Shown: positions 10,561 to 21,905, numbered from the stretch's first letter. The stretch: 64,000 nucleotides of DNA from Corythucha ciliata (GCA_038030265.1 CM075941.1:8246001-8310000); one strand, 5' to 3'. The notes: generated by a model not told the origin, from the sequence alone. Numbers and translations: made by a program.

Positions 10561-12630
10561 TTTTTATTGTTCTCCGTAATTTACAATTGACTTACCCGAG
10601 GACTAATACCACTGTTACAAATTGCTAACTCGGTTCCCGCGAATAATTTTGATCTCATCTTCATTTACTGAAAGTATGATTGTTTTTCGGGTACCTACAA
10701 TTTCCATATTATATTTGAGCCCCTTTTTACCGTTATCCGATATTATTCGAAAGCATATCATTTCTTTGTTTTTGAATCAATGGGATGACGCCTATACAAA
10801 AACCCACGTAAGATGGAGAGAGAGTGAGAGAGTATGAGTGAGCGTGAGTGCGTCAGAGAGAAGTCGGAATATTTTCGGGGAATTGGAACGCAGGACCGAT
10901 TGCACTGTTTTTAATATAAGGTTTAAGGAATGAAAATTACTCATTAGTGTCAATTATAACCACAATACTGATTCATCTTCGTTTAAATAATTTCGGAGTT
11001 CAAACTGGATAGAACATTTATGCCTCCCCCCCCCCCTTATACAAGTCATGAAAGGGCGCGTTGAAACTTCCATCACCAAGCACAACTAACGGCTTTTTGG
11101 TGTACTACGAGAATCCCACGGGGAGTTTTCTTTAGACGCTAGTCGAAAGAACAAGACTCTCCTCGTCCTCTCATCAATCGGACTGACCCTTGCCAGTACA
11201 GGACAAGAATGGGCCGGCCGATACAGCGCCCCAGGAGATTCGTGACTTAAAGGAAGGGATTTTCTGGTAGAAGCAGCACGAGAGCTCGGGGAAGGATAAC
11301 CAAGTATAAAGCTGGTGGGAGATCTTATTTTATTTTATCTGTAAGAAGGGCAGTACAAAATATTCGTTTATGTCTTTGTTTAAGTAAACCGTTTAATTAT
11401 CGTTCAAAGTGATTCATAACGACCTGAACAGTAGGACGACTAAAGGAGGCCTCTAGAGACAGTATCAGACGGAGCACGTCTCTGATGAGAACGGGAAACC
11501 AGTCAGACCCAGGTGTAGTCCATACCGTGGAAAGGGAGAGGAGAGAGAATATGTAATTCAACTCCAATGGTTCAAGATTTTTGTGGTTAGGTAATTTTGT
11601 CTTTAAAACATTTTGTGATAGATTCAGCATTGTTTAGTTCAATAATTTTGTGTACAGAAACATTTCTTGAACATGCTTTTTTCAGGGGTGACGTTGAATT
11701 TAACCTAGGACGTTTATTTCCCAAGTTACAACTGTTTTTGTTGCGAAAAACCCTTGATTTGCAGAAAAACGTGAAAAAAATCGATTATCTCGACTAGGAA
11801 TGCATAGCGGACCCTACATGTCATAGAACATTTTTTGTTGCATGTTTGATGTATAATCACCCCTCTTATTTTGTTCAACCAAGTACCAGTCACCCTATGT
11901 GCAGGATGACAAGTTGGGGATGAGAAGGAGTCAACCTCTTTAACGTGTCTCTGTGGGTTGAAATTTCCAGGGTGTTTTAACGTGCCACCGACTATAAAAC
12001 CGATGAAAAAAGCTATAAACACTGAAGGGTCTCGACCGAAGTCTTGAAATAGAAGGGCCCAAGGAAGGAAAACGCCCGAGTTGGAAGTCTAGCCCTGTGT
12101 CTATATTTACAAAGCATCACAGGGGAAAAAGCATAGGATTGCCACGACGAGCACCAATCCTAATAAACGGTTAATTAAAAAAATCCAATTAAAGCAAAAG
12201 TAATCAATAACAAATATATATAAAGGAACCAAGCACTGTGACATAACTGAAGAGAAATATGAAAAGTACAAAAATTAGGATACCAATTTAATTAAGCTCT
12301 TCCATTTCAACTTTTTTTATTCTTTTATTTTCTCCATTTCGTTATTTGAACGACTTAATTCGAGTCTCCTGACAACTGTTCAACTTCGCCGTTTTTTAAT
12401 TACGTAAGGGCTTTTCTTGGCGCCAAAAGGGCAACCCCACAAATATTTCATTCGTTGAAACAGATGCAGAAGCACGTGGGGTGAGGAAAAGAAAACCTAA
12501 ACCAGAGTTGGCGAAGAGAGAGAGAGAGAGAGAGAGAGAAGGTTTCATAGCCATGTGATCATAAATTTTAGCTGTCAAAGTCAAACTCATCTCGTCTCAC
12601 ATGTGTTTCACTATTCTATTACAACCCTCC
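10561..12630. other. No gene recognised
   Basis: This AT-rich stretch has a GA-rich patch at 10810-10860, a C run near 11026, and a (GA)n microsatellite of 13-14 repeats at about 12511-12539. Short open frames have no recognisable domain. One hydrophobic stretch near 11150-11230 resembles a signal peptide but has no start codon or plausible continuation. Confidence 0.5.
12511..12539. repeat. (GA)n microsatellite
   Basis: This is an uninterrupted run of about 13 to 14 GA dinucleotides. Confidence 0.95.
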
Positions 12631-12631
12631 T

Positions 12632-12790
12632 GCAATCATTGAGACGAGAATCGGATCACTCGTCAGTAATATCACACATCTTTGAATTCGCACCTTTAAC
12701 TTTTCGAGACGAGACTGGGACCGACTTTTCATGATCGAGACCGAGAACAATCAAGTCTCGTCTCTGTCTTGGTCCCGTGCATCAGGGTCA
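12632..12790 (+). repeat. GAGACC-rich element, copy 1
   Basis: This shares a long stretch with 41565-41790 (from TCATTGAG through CCTTTAACTTTTCGAGACGAGAC). It ends in a set of GAGACCGAGA repeats and a GTCTCGTCTC ... GTGCATCA end. The GAGAC core is present in both orientations, so the RNA or single strand could fold back. A third, shorter relative lies at 37995-38160. Confidence 0.65.
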
Positions 12791-13600
12791 TTTATTATTC
12801 ACGCCATGATCAAAGTTTCAGGAAATAATTGCACAATAAAAATAAAAATAAATTTTAGACGTCCCTACAGGCTCGTCTCGATATTATTCCTCGTTCCTAT
12901 ATCTTCTATAAAGCGTAAGAAACACGGCAAGAAAAAAGTGTTGCCTAGCATTCATCCTGAATGGAGGAAAATGAAAATCAGTGATATTTTCTGTCAGTTA
13001 GAGTAGTTTGAAAGGGCAGAGAAACGAGATATTTACATAATTCGATTATGTAAATTTTTTTATATCAATGAACCTTAAAAATATTTGTTCTCTTGCCCTT
13101 TATTTTCTTTTGTTTCTTTTGTCTTAAGTTTTTGGTAGGAAAAGAGAGCGGGGTTTATTAAAAAAGTTTCCGAAAAAAAATGTTTTCGTTTTGGGCAACA
13201 GCTCAGCGAGGATAACACTTTGAATTTGAATTAAACGAGAATATAGAGGTTTCCCAGATCCTAGGGATTTAAATTTAAATTACGAGTTTGTGTACAATGC
13301 ATAGTAACCTTTTGGAAAAGCTGAGACTGGCTGACTTTGATTTGTTGGAAGTTTGCTAAATTGTACTGAAAAGGATTCCAATTTTATTTGGATTTGGTTC
13401 CCTTGCGTTATGATTTTGAATGATAATTTAGCCACTTTACTAAGTTCACTACACCTTTCAATAATTGCGATCTTCTCGTTGTAGGTACCTTCTTCATCGT
13501 AGTTTTGGCCTATTCTATTAGTGAAAAACGGAAAAAATTGATTAGCACTCTATCGTTTTATTTCTTTAAATGCCGCAAAAGTTCTCCAAGGGAAGGCTAC
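12791..13600. other. No gene recognised
   Basis: The AT-rich sequence downstream of the cuticle-like exon probably includes its 3' flank. No TE domain or exon is visible. Confidence 0.45.
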
Positions 13601-13601
13601 G

Positions 13602-13607
13602 TTTATT
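13602..13607 (-). promoter_or_regulatory. Candidate polyadenylation signal AATAAA
   Basis: AATAAA on the minus strand lies 87 bases past the TAG stop of the terminal exon at 13694-14059. This is a normal distance for an insect 3' untranslated region. Another AAATAAAA lies about 40 bases further on. Confidence 0.45.
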
Positions 13608-13693
13608 AGGATTACTCTTTTCAAGCGCTCGCCTAATATTGACCTCTTTTTATCGATTAAAAAAAAAAAAAAATTACGTCCTCGGCGAAATTT

Positions 13694-14059
13694 CTAGTCC
13701 ACAGAGTGATGAACATGGTGCTTATGACCGTAGCGCTTCTTCTCATTCGACAAACTCTTGGCAGTGTGAATTGCCGAGTGGTGAAAAACGGGTCGGAGCT
13801 GAGAGGCCGCCGCCGCCGCCGCCGTTGACACCTCGCCGATGTCGGCCATCTCTGAGCGAGACTTTTTTTCAACATGAGCAATCCACATGTTGTCTCCGGC
13901 TCGCATGTACCCTACGTGAATTTCACCGTTGTCCGATGGGCGACGCTGTAAGAAATAGCCTCGAACTGGGTAACCGTCCTCTTTTGTCTCGTGATGAAGG
14001 AATCGAAAGCCATCCTTGGAGTCACCCTCTTTATATGTGTACGAGTAGTATTTTGGAAC
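13694..14059 (-). CDS. Terminal exon of a cuticle-protein-like, His-rich secreted protein
   Basis: This looks like a real host exon. On the minus strand a pyrimidine-rich acceptor (TTCTTCTTATTTCAG) precedes GTTCCAAAATAC at 14059, and the frame stays open for 121 codons to TAG at 13694. The product has Y-x-Y-x-Y, then G and E residues, PVRGYF, a D-G-E-I-H-V-G-Y-M strand and MWIAHVE. The spacing resembles the extended R&R chitin-binding region of insect cuticle proteins, but it is divergent. A run of six or seven alanines (GCC/GCG repeats near 13810-13823) and a His-rich end (GHKHHVHH) follow, both common in cuticle proteins. The 5' exons were not found. The exon call is strong, the family call tentative. 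Confidence 0.6.
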   Translation of the reverse strand, partial: VPKYYSYTYKEGDSKDGFRFLHHETKEDGYPVRGYFLQRRPSDNGEIHVGYMRAGDNMWIAHVEKKSRSEMADIGEVSTAAAAAASQLRPVFHHSAIHTAKSLSNEKKRYGHKHHVHHSVD

Positions 14060-14527
14060 CTGAAATAAGAAGAATTATAACTAAAAATAACAATAATAAT
14101 AATTGTTATGAAAATAAAAATTATTTTTATTTAAACAAAAATTCTCCCGTTTCTCACGTTTTAATGGATTATTTTTTTTATGTAGATTCACTGACTTACA
14201 ATAAATATTTACATTCCTCAGAATTGCAAATTCCAAATTAACATTCTGATCGTCTCTTCAAATACACGATGCCGATTTTATTCCCTCCTGCCTCTTGTTT
14301 CAGCAAAAAAAAAAAAGAATCTGGCTATGAAAGCCTTTGCTTTTTTTATTAAAAACTTTGTGAGCCACACTCAATGAGCTTTTCGAGATTACAAAATTAA
14401 ATTGTCAGAACGTCATAAGGCTTTCCGCAGCGTTTCCAATAATTCCCTCAGGGGTAGCACGCATCCACGACGCAACCACAGGAATAATGAACAATAATTA
14501 ATTAACGATGACGTTTTGAGAACTTGA
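14060..14527. other. Intron/upstream region of the minus-strand exon
   Basis: The sequence just upstream of the acceptor on the minus strand is AT-rich and has AAT/ATT runs, as expected for an intron. I found no convincing further exon here. Confidence 0.4.
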
Positions 14528-14880
14528 ACCGAGTGTACTCTGTTCAAAGTCTGTGATATTTAGATATACGGGATTAACCGAGACCATATCGATTTTCAGC
14601 TGAGTTGCTCACTGGTAAGTCGGTAATTTTTAATGATTCGTTTTAAACCGACCGCCTAACGATTAAAGACAGAATATACTCGATATTGAGTCACTAATTT
14701 TCAAAGAGTTGATCTTTAGCGAATTCCTGTGGATCTTAACCGAGTGCACTCTGTTTAAAGTCTGTAATCTTTATAGAGATTCGTTTTAACCCGAGCCCCC
14801 AGCGATTGTCAACAGAACTCACTCGGTATCAAATCATTTATTTATAAAGATTTGTTCTTAAGCGAGTTCCTATCGAGTTT
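14528..14880 (+). repeat. Two-copy tandem duplication
   Basis: A unit starting ACCGAGTGTACTCTGTTCAA at about 14528 recurs at about 14738 as ACCGAGTGCACTCTGTTTAA. Both are followed by TCTGTAAT or TCTGTGAT, GATTCGTTTTAA, AACGATT or AGCGATT, ACTCGATAT or ACTCGGTAT, and GCGAATTCCT or GCGAGTTCCT. The second copy is shorter. It directly precedes the Gypsy remnant and could be its leader or LTR fragment. Confidence 0.55.
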
Positions 14881-14881
14881 A

Positions 14882-15649
14882 TTCAAAGCTCTCACCAACT
14901 TACTGTCGGAACATTCACCCTACCACGACGTACTATCCCAATATCCCCAACTCTTCCGCCCACCAGGAACCCATCGCGTCGTTCGCCACTCAACCACTCC
15001 CGTTCCGTTCATGAGCTTCGGGCTCCGAAACGCAGGGCAGACGTTCCAACGCTTCATCGACGAATTTCTTCATGGACTTGAATTCTGCTACCCCTATATC
15101 GACGACATCCTCATTTTCTCACCCGATGCTTCCACACACTGCACACATCTTCGCGCTGTTTTCGAACGCCTCGCAGAACACGGTATCACCGTCAACGCCA
15201 ACAAAAGCATCCTCAGTGCATCGAAAATAAATTTCCTCGGTTACGAAGTCTCAGCTGATGGAACTCGACCACCACCAGAACGCGTCGCAGCCCTCCAAAA
15301 CATCAGCCCACCCACGTCTGCTAAAAGCCTTCGCCACTTTCTCGGCATGCTAAATTTTTACCGGCGTTTCCTCCCGTCTGCGGTGGATTTCCAAGCCCCA
15401 CTTCATTCTGCCCTTCATGGTCTACGCGGCAACCAGTCAATCGTCTGGACTCCGGAACTCAAACAAAGTTTCCAAAAATGCAAAAAACACCTTGCAAAAG
15501 TCACCCTTCTTGCTCATCCTGACTCTCAAGCTCGTCTCGGACTCTTCACCGATGCCTCTCAAACCGCCGTGGGAGCGTGCCTGCGACAACAAGTAGCTAA
15601 TGAGTGGCAGCCACTTGCATTCTTCTCTCGGAAGCTAACTCAGCGATAG
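14882..15649 (+). pseudogene. Gypsy pol remnant 2: reverse transcriptase to RNase H start
   Basis: The reading begins with the segment that lies just ahead of RT in Gypsy Pol (YPQLFRPPGTHRVVRHSTT), then jumps directly to PFMSFGLRNAGQTFQRFID. About a hundred residues of the RT fingers and palm are missing. The catalytic box YIDD is intact, followed by the connection (NFLGYEVSADG, LRHFLGMLNFYRRFLP) and the first RNase H segment (LGLFTDASQTAVGACL). A stop falls at about 15647 in place of the usual ERHYS-type continuation. The same family recurs at 57.66-58.39 kb. Confidence 0.85.
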
Positions 15650-15963
15650 AGAGCTTCATGCAGTTTACTCGGCCATTCAGCACTTCCGTCACGTCCTCGA
15701 AGCACAAACATTCACGGTGTACACAGACCACATGCCCCTAACTTTCGCTTTTAACCAACGCAAGGACAAACTTCCTCCCGTTCAACTTAATCAGCTGTCG
15801 TTCATCTTTCAGTTCACGACCGACATTCAGCACGTCAGTGGCTCTGCAAACATTGTCGCCGTTGCACTACCTCGCGTCGATTCCGTCACCACTGCTTTAA
15901 CCTCACCTGTCGATCTCACGAAGCCAGCTCAAGCACTCACTGCAAAACCTCATCACGAGTGAT
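15650..15963 (+). pseudogene. Gypsy pol remnant 2: RNase H end
   Basis: This continues the RNase H domain in a new frame: the helix region (AVYSAIQHFRHVLEAQTFTVYTDHMPLTFAF), then QLSFIFQFTTDIQHVSGSANIVA. The last motif normally reads GSANxVADALSR; here the catalytic D has become V (IVAVALPR). It matches the minus-strand fragment at 58.0-58.39 kb (DTQHISGSANAVAD). Confidence 0.8.
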
Positions 15964-15999
15964 TCATCCCTCCACCTAAAAAGAATGAAAATTCCTGTG

Positions 16000-16415
16000 T
16001 GATGTGACGCATCGACCCCCACCCTTCGTCCTTACGTCCCGGAACCCTTTCGTCGCCAGATATTCGACTCACTTCACAACCTGAGCCATCCCGGCGTCAA
16101 AGCTTCCACTCGCCTCGTGTCCGAACGTTTCGTATGGCCTCGAATACGTCGTAATTGTCGTTCCTGGTCACAGTCTGCGTTTCCTGCCAACGAGCCAAAG
16201 TATCTCGACACGTATATGCCCCTATCACCTCCTTCCCCACTCTGTCATCACGCTTCGACCACATACACGTTGACATCATTGGACCCCTACCTCCCGCCGG
16301 CCTATACCGCTACTGTCTTACAGTCATCGACCGATTCACTCGTTGGCCTAAAGTCTGGCCACTCGAGACCGCCACTGCAGTCAACGTTGCCGAAGCCCTC
16401 TTAAATTGCTGGATC
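16000..16415 (+). pseudogene. Gypsy pol remnant 2: integrase start, cut off
   Basis: The integrase zinc-binding H2C2 region is read around 16070-16190 (LHNLSHPGVKASTRLV, then a frame change, VCVSCQRAKVSRH). The core opens with FDHIHVDIIGPLP and DRFTRWPKVWPLE near 16255-16390. It stops at about 16415, where a minus-strand BEL/Pao integrase sequence begins. Only the first catalytic aspartate of the DDE triad is left. Confidence 0.8.
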
Positions 16416-17138
16416 GGCTCTAGTCGAGAGGCAAATGAAGATGACCATGTATCCTTTAGATTGAGGTGATTTCCTTCTATGGCTCTCCTTTATCGTCCAA
16501 GGTCCGGCGGAATCAATTCCTGTGATATTGAAAGGGCGTGATGGTTGAACACAAGCATTGGGAAGCATTTATGGAGATTTTACCGCTGCTCTGGCCTTAA
16601 AACAGTGGAGACATTTATAGATGCGTTGACGGACCAAGCGGCGGAGAGATGGAATGAAATATCTTTGTTGGACCAAGGACTGAGTCAATCTTGGGCCGGC
16701 GTGGATTCCACAGCGATGCATGTGGTCGCTGATAAGTGAGGCTAGGCGAGAACGAGGCAGTATAATCGGGTGTTTTCCGTTGGAGCTTAATATTGAATTT
16801 GTCAGCCTACCGCCCACCCTGAAAACACCCCGTTCGTCGAGGAATGGAGAAAGAGGCCAAATCTTTGAAGGAAGAACTGCTGAGGCCTTTAGAGCAGCTA
16901 TTTCTTTCCAAAATGCGGAAGTTTGGAGATCTTTAATCAAAGTTTCAAGAGCGGTGTCGAGTTCGGTGAGCTTTAGAGGTCCTGCGTTGTGTGCGAAGCG
17001 ATGAATAAATGCTACAATTCGTTGAAGCTTCAATAAGCTTGAAGTGCGCTCGCTCAGATCTTGTAATATCGTTCCGGGAGATCGTGAGGTAAGAAGTGCT
17101 TCCACTTTCACTTTGGGAAGCTGGGAGGGAGGAGTCAA
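16415..17138 (-). pseudogene. BEL/Pao integrase remnant
   Basis: This minus-strand remnant of a BEL/Pao polyprotein contains the conserved FRVGGRLTNS segment, then RLASLISDHMHR and the zinc-binding CLHCFKAR. After a stop and frame change it opens the integrase core with GIDSAGPW and KGYMVIFICLSTRA at about 16430-16520. The core is cut at the junction with the Gypsy sequence, leaving one catalytic residue. The abutting of two broken integrases in opposite orientation suggests insertion followed by deletion, or a rearrangement. Confidence 0.85.
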
Positions 17139-17141
17139 TTC

Positions 17142-18371
17142 TGGAGTGGCGATATTCCACGAGGCGTATGGAGTATAGAGAATGTTTGGTCCATTCCACC
17201 AGAGATCGAAATTGACCAGCTCCTCATGATTGAAACCTCTGCTGGCGCAATCGCTAGGATTCTCTTCGGATTTTATGTGAGCCCATTGAGAAGGTATTGC
17301 GTTTTCCAGGACAGAGACACCACTCTGTTCGCTACGAATGTCTTAAGCCGGACGAACTGTTGCCATTGATATTGAAGCGGAGGGGGGAGTTTTTCATCCC
17401 AATCCAAACCTTGGAGCCAACTTTGTTGGATGAGAGCCTTTGCCAGGAGCGTTAGTGGAGATAGCCATCCCAGAGGGTCGAATATTCGGGCGATTTCGGA
17501 CAACATACTTTTTTTGGTGAATTTAATAAGGTTCGGATGAATAGCGTAAGAGAAACAGTCACTCGGTTGGGGCTCGTATTGTGTTCCGAGAATTTTCAGT
17601 GAGCGATCACCTTCAACTCGTAGAGATAGCGGTCCTTCACGATGTTCTAGAGGGATTTTTTCGAGCACAGCGGGGTGTGATTGCTAGACCACTTTCTTAA
17701 TTCGAAGCCGCCTAAACTCAATAAATCAACGAGTTCTCTTTGTAAACATATTGCTCTGTCGACGGAATCGACGCTTGTGCACATATCGTCTACGAAGGTT
17801 TGTTCGATTACGGCGCGGGAAGCGAGAGGGTAACGGGTGCCTTCATCCTTGACCAACTGGTGTAGGACTCGCAGAGCTTGAAAGGCGGATGACGAAAGGC
17901 CGTATGTGAATGTGGTCAGGGCGTACTCTTTGGGGGGGACCATCGATTTTTTCGCGGTAGAAAACATGTTGAAATTTCCAATCATCGGGGTGAACGAGAA
18001 TTTGCCGGTACATTTGGCGAATGTCACAGCAGACAGTGATTGCGCCAAGACGGAATAAAGAAATTATGTCTGCAACGTCAGTTTGGAGTTTTGGACCTTT
18101 CATCAATAAATCATTCAAGACGGGAATGTTCGGTGATGGCGAAAAGGACGCGTCGAATATTGCTCCTAATTTTGTGCTGGTACTTTCTTCTTTCTGTACG
18201 CAATGATGCGGAATAATGTAGTTTGAGGGCGATTCTGCAATCGTCATATTGACCTTGCGCAACGTAATCATTCATAAAGCGATGGTATTCATGGAAGAGT
18301 GCTGGTTGGGCCTGAAGGCGTCGTTCTAATGAAGTCAAACGACGGATGGCGTGAGAACGAGTGTCGCTCAT
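17142..18371 (-). pseudogene. BEL/Pao reverse transcriptase remnant
   Basis: The domain runs on the minus strand in several frames. It starts near 18371 with the BEL/Pao-type segment SHAIRRLTSLERRLQ and FHEYHRFMNDYV, then FDASFSPSPNIPVLNDLL and CDIRQMYRQI (the first RT aspartate), then TTFTYGLSSSAFQALR and the catalytic FVDD (about 17785-17797). The post-RT linker EIARIFDPLGWLSPL, a hallmark of BEL/Pao, lies in the ORF at 17273-17668. RNase H is not clearly readable. At least four frame changes show decay. Confidence 0.85.
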
Positions 18372-19150
18372 ACTCCGAGGATTTTAACGGGAGTCTTACG
18401 ACGTATCGGCCATGAGCGTTGCGAACATGCGTCGACAGGAAATGGTTTTCACATATTTCATCTTCGTGATTGACAATATTCCGTGGTGCGGCTTCCTCTT
18501 GCTCCCAGAACTTTCTGATTGAATGATCAAGAGATTCGCAACACGTGAGGAGACTAGTGGCTGGTTCATGTGCACCGTCAGCTACTGACGATGGGATGGT
18601 TCCACCGATTATCCAACCAAATATTGAGTTTATGGCACCTGGTTGGCCCTTGATCACCATGGAGGACTCACTTAAAACGTCGATGAATACATCGGCTAAT
18701 TTGAGATTTGCGAAGCGTTTGCGGACGGAAGGATCGACTGTCATATTTAGTGGATCAACTGAGATCGTACTCATGATCAATGCTGAGGTTCGGATTACAG
18801 GGTCATCGCGGCCTAGAGGACTTATAGAACAAGAAACCATTCCTCGGTTTCTTGGAGCGGGAGCGTTCGAGACGCCGTTTACCTGTACATGAGCACGATG
18901 GCGTTTGAGACCGAGCCTTTGTACGCACGAGTCTGTGATTAAACTGACCTGAGAACCAGAATCGATTATTGCTCGGACAGGGCGAAGAAAACCCATGTGA
19001 TCGCGTATTCCTATCAAAGCGGTACCTAACATGACCGTTTTGTAAGGTAACGTTTTTAGCGAAGACATCGGCCGACGGCCGCAACATTACGGCACGCCTT
19101 GCGCCTTCCTAGGAAACCCAAGCAGTGAGCAGCTAAGCTCCCCACCGATC
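18371..19150 (-). pseudogene. BEL/Pao protease and Gag tail remnant
   Basis: An open minus-strand frame of 259 codons begins at 19068 with LLGTALIGI-like sequence and the retropepsin motif IIDSGSQVSLIT (about 18955-18970), followed by the conserved IFGWIIGGTI segment. This is peptidase A17 as found in BEL/Pao elements. Immediately upstream, in a different frame, HCLGFLGRRKACRN at about 19095-19140 is a worn zinc-knuckle end of Gag. The rest of Gag and the LTR are absent; the array-bearing hAT-like block begins at 19180. Confidence 0.8.
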
Positions 19151-19179
19151 CAACACGCAACATCCGTTGATGGTGGGGC

Positions 19180-21854
19180 CACTGGCGGACCTACACGTAT
19201 CGGGGCCCGGGGCGAAAACCTTCAAGAGGCCCCTAAAAGTCTCTAATTATACATACCTATTACAAACCTCTATTGGTAACCGCTAAGGCCTTTTCCTAAT
19301 TGTAGCCAAGGCCTTTTCCTTGTTTTAGGCAAATAAACAGCGCTTATGCCAAGTTTAATCCACGAATTTCTCCATTTTAGCCGTGAATGAGTGCTTTTTG
19401 TCAACTTGACCAGCAAATTAGCGCTTTTCGTCGCAATTTAGAGCAAATTAGCCGCGGATTAGTAGGGTATTCCCATCCCTCCCCACCTTATAGACATAAA
19501 CACGCGCTTTTTCTCAACTTTAGCAGCAAAGTAGCTTTTTTATCCTGTGAATCAGCGATGTTTCTTAACTTTTTCTCGAGTTGGTGTCTTTCACTATTTT
19601 CACAAATTAGCAATTTTTTCTAGAAGGAACCAGAGAACTATCACTTTACTCGGTTTGAACTGAAAATTAGCATTTACTCAATATTAGCCGCAAAATAGCG
19701 GGTTTTTCTAAATGTTTACGACAAATTAGCATTTTCTTGTTCACCATAACCATACGCTACGGATCAGCGTTTTTTTTCTCAGTTTTAGCCGCAATTTGCC
19801 GGTTTTTCACCCATGGCCATAAATTGGCGCTTTTTCTCAATTTTAGCCACCGAGGAAGTCACGAATTTTCTCTATTTTAGCCGTGAATTAGTGATTCCTC
19901 TATATTTCAGCCGCGAATTAGCGCTTTTTCGTAATTTTAGCAGCGTAGTAACGTTTCTAACCCGTCTGTTCATTTTAACCACGAATTGGCGTTTTCCGAT
20001 ATTTTAAGTGCAAATTGGCAATTTTTCCATTTTTGGCAGCGTATTAGCACTTTTTTCCATTCAGGCTGAAAATTAACCTTTCTCTTAATTTTAGTCAGAA
20101 TAATTACTGATTTTCTCAATATTAGCTGAATTAGCGGGTTCTTCTCCATTTTAGCACCGCATCAGCATTTTTTAAATTTTAACTATGGATTAGCGCTTCT
20201 TCTCAGTTCTAGCGGTGAATTAGTGTTTTTTTCTTGTTTTTTTGTTTGTTTCTTATAGCCATGAATTTGCCGTTTTTCTCAATTTCAGTCACAAATTTGC
20301 CCTCAGAAGGCGAGATGGCGGAATTAGAAATCCTTGAACACTTTATCCGGAATTTTTTCCCTCAATTTTAGCCGCCAATTAGCGCTTTTTTTCACTTTTA
20401 GCTGCGAAGAAGCGTTTTTAGCCAGTGAATTCGCGAATTTTCTCAATTTTAGCCACGAGTTGGCGTTTTCCTCAATTTTTAGCCGGGAATAGCACTTTTT
20501 CCCTATTTGAGCTGAAAACTAGAGTTTTTATTTTATTTATGCCGGGTTAATTAGTGAATGTTTTCAATATTAGCCGCGTTTTTTTGTTTTTGTTTTTTGT
20601 TGTTTTTATTTATTTTTTTTTTCACATTTCAGTCCCACATTGGCATTTTTTTCCTTTAATTTTTGCTGTGGATTAGCGTTTATTGTTTAGTTTTGGCCTC
20701 GGACTTTTAGTGATTTTCCCCAATTTTGGCCACGGGCTAGCGCTTTTCCTCAATTTTAGCCACAAATTATCGTTTTCCTCATTTTCAGCCACAGATTTCA
20801 TTTTTAGTAGCGAATTAGCACTTTTTCTCAGTTTGAGTTGAAAATTAGTGTTTTTCTTAATGCTACCCGCCCTAATTAATATATTTTTTCAATTTTAGCC
20901 GTGTTGTTTTTTAGATTTTAGGCCCGCATATGCAATTTTTTTCTACTTTCTGCTTTGGCTTAGCGCTGGTTCTCAGTTTGAGCCTCGAATCTTTCAGAAG
21001 CTATACGGATTTGCGTTTTCTCAATTTCAGCCAGGATTTGGTGATATTCTTCATTTTCCTATCCGCGAAATAGCGTTTTTCCTCAACTTTATCCGCGTAT
21101 TAGTGATTTTTCTCCATATCAGCTATTAAATAGCGTTTTCTGATAGGTTTGCAGCAAATTAGCAAATCTTTTCGCCATTTCAGTTGTGAATTTGCCATTT
21201 TGGCCCAATTTTAATCCGAATTAGCGTTGTTTTTGTCGATATCAGCCGCGATGTTTTTTTTTTAATTGTACAACCTTGAATTACTAGCGTGTATTCTCAA
21301 TTGTAGCTGCGGGCTTGGCCCAAAAACAACACTTTTGCATTGATTTCTACATTTTATCCGCGGAATAGCCCCCATACACTGTGAATCGACGACTTTTTTT
21401 CTCAATCTCTGTCTGGAATTTGCATCGTGAGACCACGAATCAGCGCTTTTTCGTAGTTATAGTCACGAATATTAGCGCATTTTCATAAGTTTTTGCCGCG
21501 TCAGCCAGTTCTAAATTGCCTATGAGTATATTACTGCGCTTGTAAGGACCTAACGAAACTGGGGACGGTCTGTTTTCTCTGTTTTATTCATGAATTTCCC
21601 TCAAGATGGCGCAAATTTCTGTATTTCAGCCACCAGAATAGCACTCTCGGGGGCTCAATAGAATAGTCAGCCCACACTCTTTGCTGATGTCACTTGTAAC
21701 GTTATATTCTCCAGGTCGGATATAGACTGAAATTCGTAGAAAGGAGTCAAATCGCTGTCCAACCTTTTCACGTGAATGAACCTTAAAATCCTCATTTTTC
21801 CTTATTTAAGCTGTTCGGGGGCCCCGCCTGTCATTTGCCCTTGCTACGCCCCTG
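19180..21854 (+). mobile_element. hAT-like element carrying array A (block 2)
   Basis: The left end reads CACTGGCGGACCTACACG and the right end, in reverse complement, CAGGGGCGTAGCAAGGG. Both look like the hAT termini that carry arrays elsewhere here. The left end is homologous to the right end of block 1 (3720-3776), in the opposite orientation. The flanking eight bases (GGTGGGGC and TTGAACAC) do not match, so a clean target duplication is not seen; one end may be rearranged. About 85% of the interior is array A. Confidence 0.5.
19375..21660 (-). repeat. 30-bp minisatellite array A (block 2)
   Basis: This is a tandem array of the unit GAATTAGCGCTTTTTCTCAA then TTTTAGCCGC, 30 bases, in the orientation opposite to block 1. 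Copies differ by roughly 20% or more and some are merged or truncated. There are T-rich breaks at 20575-20640. It has the longest run of units in the window. Confidence 0.9.
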
Positions 21855-21905
21855 TTGAACACTTTGAAAACAAAAAAACGAGGTGGTGCTGAAAGAAAGG
21901 GGGGG

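Noticed and set aside
13570..14241. Plus-strand open frame of 223 codons
   Set aside because: It is the shadow of the minus-strand terminal exon and includes Pro runs from its Ala codons. It extends through the exon's acceptor.
19375..21660. CRISPR-like array of 30-bp repeats
   Set aside because: Units are contiguous with no unique spacers, diverge strongly, and the context is eukaryotic with hAT ends. It is a minisatellite.
19172..21862. 8-bp TSD around array block 2
   Set aside because: The flanks GGTGGGGC and TTGAACAC do not match. Only the termini support a hAT origin here.
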